Assembly (NCBI GenBank): GCA_012512865.1
Contig: JAAZDH010000108.1
Location: 1-11,159 of the forward strand
Source: Clostridiaceae bacterium
Lineage (GTDB): Bacteria; Bacillota; Clostridia; Acetivibrionales; DUMC01
Length of the DNA stretch: 11,159 nt
Reading direction: 5' to 3'
Part shown: positions 6,517-11,159 of the stretch, piece after piece
Position numbering within the stretch: the first letter of the stretch is position 1
Layout: every line of letters begins with the position of its first letter
Notes under the pieces: generated by a model
Database searches by the model: none
What the model was told of the DNA's origin: nothing
What the model saw: the letters and a program-made list of their open reading frames with translations, nothing else
Position numbers and translations under genes: made by a program

Positions 6517-8418
6517 TCAATCTTTGATAATATAGCTCAAAAAGGCTCCGACCCTGTATATATCCTTCTCGCCAATCTTCTTCCTGTCCTTTATATTCTT
6601 TACAGCTTGTCTGAACTTCTCGGTGTACGAAGTCTCTTCGGCTACATCAAGGGCATTTACTACAATATCGGTGGCCTTAACCACCGGTATATATTTTATC
6701 CAATGCACAGGAATTGTGTGGATTTTCCCGTCGCCCCCTAATTTCTTGACATAGTCAACCTTCTCCTCGGTGCGGTAGCCAAAGGCATTCACCCTGACGG
6801 TATCGCTTTTCCCGCCGCTGCTTACAACAATAGTTTTCAAAATGCTGGGCGTTGCCGACATGGGATGGGCCAGTGTTTTAACTACCGCATTCATGTTGTT
6901 TGCCACGTACTCGTGCTCATAAAAGCTTGCAAAGCTGTCGTACAAATCCTTGTATATAAACTCCCGGGGCTTATGCTGCTGGTAGAGGGGTATTGCCAGG
7001 ATAGTGGCAAAGGTAAAATAAAGGTGCCTGAAATAATCGTTGTTATAGTTGATAAACCTGCTCCTTACATCATCAAAATCAAAACCGTGGAAGTACCCGG
7101 GTGCAACGTTGAGATTAAAATTGTGCAAGTGCTGCGGGTATATATAATTTAACATCCTATGCTTTATAAAGCTAAAATCGTCCCCGAAACCGATTTCCTT
7201 TTCCTTCATTATCTCCAAAAGCTGCTTTTGCGCCAGTGGGGTAAACAAGAGCCTGAACTGGACCTCGTTGTTCCTGTCGGCGGCTCCAAAAAGTACTTCA
7301 AACTCGGAATTGCCCAAAACGGTGAATTCACCGCCTTTGACCACGTTCTTTTCAGCACGTTTCCGCAGCTTTTTTATTTTCCTGTTCACATGCCTGTCAA
7401 TTTGCTTTTGATTCATGTGTTCGGCATCGGAGTCCCGCCTTGAGAAAATAAGGTCGGGGGCAGCTTCATTGCCATATACCAGGTAAGTTTCCTCCTTGTA
7501 ATACGGGCAGGGTTTTTCGACGCTGGCGGTAAGCACCTGGGTATGGTGCCTTGTTACCCTTTTCCCGTTTGAATAATGTGTAGTGGTCCAGTGTATTGTA
7601 ATTGAGCCGGTATAAGTCTTGGTCCCAAGCTCATGAACTAAGTCCGTGCATATGAAAAAGGGATTGCCGTTTATATCACCCGATTGGACAAAAAGTGCCG
7701 AACGGTTGTCGCCCCGCGTCTCACTTAGGCCGAATTTGCTGACAAAATAGTCCAGCCTTTTCCTGTCGAACATCTTGTCAAGGTTTATATAGGGCATGGT
7801 CTTGCGGAAAAGCTCCGGGCTCATCTTGGAAGTGAACAGCTCGTTTAGCGGCCTCATTTGTTCCCAAGCCTCTGACGTCAAGTTCCTGGCCTTTTCTTCC
7901 AGCCTGCTTTTTTCTGCTTTCAACTCTTTAGTTTTAGGATTGAACTTTATGATAAGATAGATAAACAGCCCGCCCAGGGCAGCACCGGCAAGTGCAATTA
8001 GTACCTGCAAAAGCTCCGGGCCCGCCTGGGCCTGGAACATGGCGGAAATTTGGCCTGCCACTACAAGGGCTGCTATTACAGTCAGCACGATTAGAAGAAC
8101 TTTTACAGCTGCCCTTTTCCTAATTTGCCTGTCCAACAGGTTTATACGTTTGCTCATTTCCCTGATTTTGCTGTTGGTTTTCCTGTTTTGCTCAATATCA
8201 ATTTTTGACAGCTCCACCAGGGAATCAAAATAATCGGTTACGTTTTTGTTGTGCAGGTCCCTGTAATAATTTTTGTATGAACCTATGAGATCGTATATCC
8301 CTGCATTTTCAAAACCTATATTCCAAGATTCCGTCTTTGCTGCTTCCGCCTTCGCTGCCTTTGCTTTTTCCGGTTCTGCCTTTTCCAGCACCGGGGTATC
8401 TGCATGGCCTTTTATCAT
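6517..8418 (-). CDS. Uncharacterised membrane protein, partner of LemA
   Basis: I do not recognise a named domain in this 633-residue protein. An N-terminal Ala/Lys/Glu-rich linker (about 11-30) is followed by a helical, probably coiled-coil segment (about 70-100), two hydrophobic helices (about 104-122 and 138-158), and another charged helix (160-190). A large C-terminal domain of over 400 residues includes G-N-P-F-F-I-C-T-D (251-259), Y-T-G-S-I-T-I-H-W (269-277) and a Y-G-N-E-A-A-P-D-L-I-F-S-R block (315-327). One further hydrophobic stretch occurs at about 465-479. The layout suggests a helical hairpin in the membrane with both large parts on the same side. There is no signal peptide. CTGGAG lies nine bases before the start (GGAG at 8428-8431). 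Proteins of this type beside lemA are, from memory, seen in Firmicutes and Mollicutes. The role is unknown, and a joint complex with LemA is inferred from the 38-base spacing. Confidence 0.82.
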   Translation of the reverse strand: MIKGHADTPVLEKAEPEKAKAAKAEAAKTESWNIGFENAGIYDLIGSYKNYYRDLHNKNVTDYFDSLVELSKIDIEQNRKTNSKIREMSKRINLLDRQIRKRAAVKVLLIVLTVIAALVVAGQISAMFQAQAGPELLQVLIALAGAALGGLFIYLIIKFNPKTKELKAEKSRLEEKARNLTSEAWEQMRPLNELFTSKMSPELFRKTMPYINLDKMFDRKRLDYFVSKFGLSETRGDNRSALFVQSGDINGNPFFICTDLVHELGTKTYTGSITIHWTTTHYSNGKRVTRHHTQVLTASVEKPCPYYKEETYLVYGNEAAPDLIFSRRDSDAEHMNQKQIDRHVNRKIKKLRKRAEKNVVKGGEFTVLGNSEFEVLFGAADRNNEVQFRLLFTPLAQKQLLEIMKEKEIGFGDDFSFIKHRMLNYIYPQHLHNFNLNVAPGYFHGFDFDDVRSRFINYNNDYFRHLYFTFATILAIPLYQQHKPREFIYKDLYDSFASFYEHEYVANNMNAVVKTLAHPMSATPSILKTIVVSSGGKSDTVRVNAFGYRTEEKVDYVKKLGGDGKIHTIPVHWIKYIPVVKATDIVVNALDVAEETSYTEKFRQAVKNIKDRKKIGEKDIYRVGAFLSYIIKD

Positions 8419-8462
8419 GACGTCACGCTCCAGCCCTTTTCTAATATTTCTTATAATTTTCT

Positions 8463-8490
8463 ATTATACATTCTTGCACACTCTTGTGCA
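8463..8490 (-). promoter_or_regulatory. Candidate promoter for the membrane protein/lemA operon
   Basis: On the minus strand TGCACA (8490-8485) and a perfect TATAAT (8468-8463) are 16 bases apart, which places a start about 38 bases before the ATG. The -35 box is built from one of the 10-bp repeat units. A second candidate further upstream is a perfect TTGACA (8642-8637) with AATATT 16 bases later. Confidence 0.4.
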
Positions 8491-8520
8491 TTCTTGTGCG
8501 TTCTTGCGCATTCTCATATA
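8471..8520. repeat. Five-unit 10-bp tandem array
   Basis: Five successive 10-base blocks follow TTCTTGTGCA with one to five changes each; the last is most diverged. The unit is close to one DNA turn. The array overlaps the -35 box of the likely leftward promoter. Confidence 0.8.
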
Positions 8521-8527
8521 TTTGCTG

Positions 8528-8587
8528 CCTAATATTGTACCGCTTAATATTGTGCAGCCTAATATTGTACTACCTAATATTATACTA
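8528..8587. repeat. Four-unit 15-bp tandem array carrying -10-like boxes
   Basis: Units begin at 8528, 8543, 8558 and 8573 and follow CCTAATATTGTACTA. Read on the minus strand each unit carries TACAAT, CACAAT or TATAAT followed by ATTA, so a -10-like box recurs every 15 bases. It lies in the intergenic region upstream of the leftward operon. Confidence 0.85.
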
Positions 8588-8676
8588 CATAAGCGTATTA
8601 AATGCTAAAAAATAAATATTGTATCGTCAATTGTTTTGTCAACTCGTTGAATAACTTAGCATATTTTATTGAATTT

Positions 8677-8704
8677 TTCACAACCAGCTAAAATTTACTA
8701 TAAA
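8677..8704 (+). promoter_or_regulatory. Candidate promoter P1 for the fucosidase operon
   Basis: TTCACA (8677-8682, five of six) and TATAAA (8699-8704, five of six) are 16 bases apart. A start from here would give a leader of about 370 bases before the fucosidase ATG. Confidence 0.4.
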
Positions 8705-8802
8705 AAGTTGATAAAAGGAGCAAAAACAGGTAAAATAATAACGTGTAGCCATGGTTTTCATATACGGACTAAATAAAATATGCATTTCAAGTTTGCTTAC
8801 GT

Positions 8803-8811
8803 TGGTACAAT
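8803..8811 (+). promoter_or_regulatory. Candidate extended -10 promoter P2 for the fucosidase operon
   Basis: TGGTACAAT matches the extended -10 form TGnTATAAT with one change. No good -35 is present, which is usual for extended -10 promoters. The transcript would begin near 8818 with a leader of about 260 bases. Confidence 0.35.
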
Positions 8812-8817
8812 AAAGAA

Positions 8818-9079
8818 GTGTAATGATAGTGTGAATATCTCTTCAAGGGGGCTTCGAAACCGGATGAGGAAAGCCGGTGAAATAGGTGATTTAGATAAAA
8901 CCCATGCAAAACAATTAATAATACTTTAAAAGAAAAGAGTTATACTTATAGACGGGCTTAAGGTTTAAGTTCAAGGGGCTGTAGCAAATACGGTCTCTTT
9001 TGTCTTTTATGCATTATTAGCACAATTATATGGATAGTGGAACAGGATGGAACAGGAAGCTTTACAAAGGAGGAGCATC
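8818..9079 (+). other. Long structured leader before the fucosidase gene
   Basis: This gene-free stretch has three visible folding elements. ACCGG (8859-8863) can pair with CCGGT (8874-8878). GGCTT (8850-8854) can pair with AAGCC (8871-8875), and these two pairings exclude each other. AAAAGAG (8933-8939) is complementary to CTCTTTT (8995-9001). A perfect 10-bp duplication, TGGAACAGGA, lies at 9038-9057 just before the ribosome binding site. No known riboswitch consensus fits. Regulation of sugar use at this level is a guess. Confidence 0.35.
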
Positions 9080-10333
9080 ATGGTAAAGATAAAACCGAAA
9101 AAAACCCAGCTTGATTGGTTAGATTGGGAATTTGGGGTATTTTTCCATTTTGGCATACGTTCTTTTTTTAAGGGGCACAAGGACTGGGATAACAAGGAAA
9201 TGCCAGCCTCTGAATTTAACCCGGCGGAGCTTGACTGCGAACAGTGGATACGAATAATAAAAGAAGCAGGCGCAAAATATGCAATCCTGGTTGCAAAGCA
9301 TCATGACGGTTTTGCAAACTGGCCTTCGAAATATACCAGGTATTCGGTTGCCAGCACGCCATGGAAGAATGGCAAGGGTGATGTTGTCAGGGAATTTATC
9401 GATGCCTGTCGCAAGTATGGAATCAGGACAGGGTTATATTATTCCCCGGCCCAGTGGGGCGGTGAGATAAACCTTGAGGATGAAAAGAAGTATAACGATT
9501 ACGTAATAAACCAGGTCAGCGAGATGTTAACCAATTACGGGAAAATAGACTACTTATGGTTTGACGGTTGTGGGTCTGACAGATTTAACTTCGATAAGGA
9601 CAGGATCGTTGCCGCAATCCGCGGATTGCAGCCGGAAATATTGATATTTTCAATGTGGGACCCTGATACACGGTGGGTTGGAAACGAAGACGGGTACGCG
9701 GGCATGCCAAACTTTAATACGGTTGTGGACCCTGATTATTCAATGCCTGCTGGCAAGGAAGAGCAATTGTGGCATGCGAAATTCCTACCCGCGGAATGTG
9801 ATTTTAAAATGAGGAGCACATGGTTTGATTGCGAAGACAATGAGGATACGATAAAAAGCGTTGAAGAATTGGTTGGCATCTATGAAATGTCAGTTGGCCG
9901 CGGTGCCAATTTTCTCATCAATATAGGTCCCGACAGGAGGGGGCTTCTTCCAGAAGCGGATTCGGCAAGGCTGCTGGAATTTGGCGCAGAAATAAGAAGA
10001 CGTTATGGTGAACCGGTCAGGGGCTTTTCAAGTATTATGCCGGAACAGGGTGCCAAGGACAGTTTTTCAATAACATGCCCGGAACCGCAGCTTGTAAACC
10101 GGGTTATCCTGGAAGAAAACCTGGCAGAAGGGGAATCGGTTACATCCTTTAAAATATATGCACAGCTGCCGACCTACAAAAATAAACGCGTGTGTGTTTA
10201 CATGGGATGCACCATTGGACATAAAGCCATATGTGTATTCCCGACTATTCGCACGGGCAAGCTTACTGTAGAGGTGGTATCACATAACGGGGAGTATGAA
10301 ATCAATGACATGAAAGCATACTTTGTAAAGTAG
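9080..10333 (+). CDS. GH29 alpha-L-fucosidase, cytoplasmic
   Basis: A glycoside hydrolase of family GH29, which removes alpha-L-fucose with retention of configuration. Numbering is from the ATG at 9080 (417 residues), picked because AAAGGAGGAG (9066-9075) lies four bases before it; an ATG at 9047 would add 11 residues. Marks of the family are F-G-V-F-F-H-F-G (18-25), K-H-H-D-G-F (73-78), G-L-Y-Y-S (118-122) and Y-L-W-F-D-G (158-163), where D162 is the expected nucleophile. Also seen are a T-W-F-D block (247-250) and G-R-G-A-N-F-L-I-N-I-G-P-D (273-285). The acid/base residue of GH29 varies and is not assigned. Residues after about 320 form a small beta-rich C-terminal domain. There is no signal peptide, so it acts inside the cell on imported short oligosaccharides. 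It leads an operon with the GH141-like gene 42 bases downstream. Confidence 0.93.
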   Translation: MVKIKPKKTQLDWLDWEFGVFFHFGIRSFFKGHKDWDNKEMPASEFNPAELDCEQWIRIIKEAGAKYAILVAKHHDGFANWPSKYTRYSVASTPWKNGKGDVVREFIDACRKYGIRTGLYYSPAQWGGEINLEDEKKYNDYVINQVSEMLTNYGKIDYLWFDGCGSDRFNFDKDRIVAAIRGLQPEILIFSMWDPDTRWVGNEDGYAGMPNFNTVVDPDYSMPAGKEEQLWHAKFLPAECDFKMRSTWFDCEDNEDTIKSVEELVGIYEMSVGRGANFLINIGPDRRGLLPEADSARLLEFGAEIRRRYGEPVRGFSSIMPEQGAKDSFSITCPEPQLVNRVILEENLAEGESVTSFKIYAQLPTYKNKRVCVYMGCTIGHKAICVFPTIRTGKLTVEVVSHNGEYEINDMKAYFVK

Positions 10334-10375
10334 CACGATTTTGCGATAAAGCTATTATGCATGGGGAGATACAAG

Positions 10376-11159
10376 ATGAAAACAATTTACTTATCCAATC
10401 TTGATGAAAAGTTGCCGGAAAAAGAAGATGTCACGATTGTGCTTAAAGAAGGGGACTATTACCTGGAAAGGCCTGTAAAATTGGACGGCAGCCATAGAAA
10501 ACTAGCAATAAAAGCTGAAGGCAAGGTCCGGCTAATAGGCGGAAAAAGGCTGGAAGGGATAGAAAAAGTAAAAGATGAAAGCATCCTGGGAAGATTTGAT
10601 GATGGGGTGCGTGACAAGGTACTCCAGTGCGACCTGGCAAGGAACGGGGTGAACATGCTGAGACCTTTTTCGTCAAGGGGATTTGGCCGGCCTGTAACCC
10701 CATCTCACAATGAGCTTTTTGTTGACACCGTTCCATATAATGTTTCTCAATATCCCAAAAAGGGCAAGTATATGCCGATTACAGGCTATTTAAAAGAAGT
10801 AATCAACGAGTGGGACGAAAAGGTGGGCAGCCTGGAAGCAGGGTTTGGATATGACAGCGAACGGCCGAAAAGATGGAAACCAAGTACAAACATTTGGGTT
10901 CACGGTTATTGGTGCTGGGATTGGGCAAATTCCTACGAAAGGGTGGCCGAACTGGATGCAGGCAATATGACGGTAAAGACGGCTCCTCCCCACGGGAATT
11001 ATGCATTTAAGGTTGGCCAGCGCTTCTGTTTTCTTAACATACTTGAAGAAGTAACGGAGCCAGGTGATTATTACATTGATGCTGAAATAAGAATGCTGTA
11101 TTTTTATCCCCTGGATGATGCAAAATGCGAAGAGGTAATCATATCGGTCATGGATGAAC
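10376..11159 (+). CDS. GH141-like right-handed beta-helix enzyme, N-terminal part
   Basis: The frame is open from the ATG at 10376 (GGGGAG at 10363-10368, spacing 7) through the last base, giving 261 codons of a longer gene cut by the window end. The beginning shows the G-D-Y-Y-L-E-R-P-V-K-L strand (26-36) and I-G-G-K-R-L-E-G (54-61), as in right-handed parallel beta-helix glycosidases. Further on come N-E-L-F-V-D-T-V-P-Y-N-V-S-Q-Y-P (112-127), W-V-H-G-Y-W-C-W-D-W (174-183), F-L-N-I-L-E-E-V-T-E-P-G-D-Y-Y-I-D (219-235) and L-Y-F-Y-P (241-245), an order I associate with family GH141. Members of GH141 act on fucosylated or xylan substrates, and the catalytic part lies mostly beyond the window. 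No signal peptide is present, in agreement with a cytoplasmic partner of the fucosidase. The exact substrate cannot be read from this fragment. Confidence 0.75.
   Translation, partial: MKTIYLSNLDEKLPEKEDVTIVLKEGDYYLERPVKLDGSHRKLAIKAEGKVRLIGGKRLEGIEKVKDESILGRFDDGVRDKVLQCDLARNGVNMLRPFSSRGFGRPVTPSHNELFVDTVPYNVSQYPKKGKYMPITGYLKEVINEWDEKVGSLEAGFGYDSERPKRWKPSTNIWVHGYWCWDWANSYERVAELDAGNMTVKTAPPHGNYAFKVGQRFCFLNILEEVTEPGDYYIDAEIRMLYFYPLDDAKCEEVIISVMDE

Noticed and set aside
8471..8587. CRISPR-like array
   Set aside because: Units are directly abutting, only 10 and 15 bases long, with no unique spacers and no cas genes.
8861..8895. Cobalamin riboswitch
   Set aside because: GAGGAAAGCCGGTGAAAT recalls the B12-box, but the following TCC and the CCCGC-type conserved parts are missing, and the downstream gene is a fucosidase.
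8864..8929. Small 21-codon ORF starting with ATG in the fucosidase leader
   Set aside because: The nearest AAGGGGG is about 13 bases upstream, the peptide resembles nothing I know, and the start codon lies within the predicted hairpin loop. It could be a leader peptide but the support is too thin.

Overview
The window looks like chromosomal DNA of a Gram-positive anaerobe of the Clostridia type. The grounds are A+T-rich spacers, strong AGGAGG-like ribosome binding sites, a TTG start, a DfsB/ClbS-type small protein, a LemA protein with its membrane partner, and sugar-degrading enzymes of families common in cellulolytic and gut clostridia. No rRNA, tRNA, CRISPR array, transposase or phage gene was seen.

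Left part (1-5812, rightward): a ClbS/DfsB-like four-helix protein (115-627) is followed by three same-strand genes. These are a MoxR/CobS-like AAA+ ATPase (797-2326), a CobT-like protein with an N-terminal HExxH motif, a His/Glu/Thr tetrapeptide repeat and a C-terminal VWA domain (2420-4570), and a PD-(D/E)XK-type protein resembling the PGN_0703 putative restriction endonuclease family (about 4666-5676). An AAA+ motor with a VWA partner is the architecture of chelatase-type and MoxR/VWA remodelling machines. No chelatase large subunit or cofactor gene is present, and a nuclease-like gene follows instead. This is the best candidate here for an undescribed system, possibly a conflict or defence cassette; the function is inferred. 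A GGGGACGGGG hairpin element with CGTCCCTGTGTCAT repeats lies at its right end (5701-5804), and a related 14-mer sits at the left edge of the window.

Middle part (5813-8418, leftward): a two-gene unit encodes a large two- or three-helix membrane protein of unknown function and then a LemA-family membrane protein. They probably form one envelope-associated complex. The convergent junction with the nuclease gene is filled by the hairpin element.

Spacer 8419-9079: it separates the leftward unit from the rightward sugar genes. It holds a five-copy 10-bp array and a four-copy 15-bp array that carry promoter-like boxes for the leftward unit, two candidate rightward promoters, and a long leader with foldable elements.

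Right part (9080-11159, rightward): a cytoplasmic GH29 alpha-L-fucosidase and the first 261 codons of a GH141-like right-handed beta-helix enzyme. Together they form the start of an intracellular operon for fucosylated oligosaccharides.

Short tandem duplications of many unit lengths (9, 12, 13, 12 in-frame, 10, 15 and 10 bp) recur in the spacers and in one coding region. This is an unusual property of the locus.
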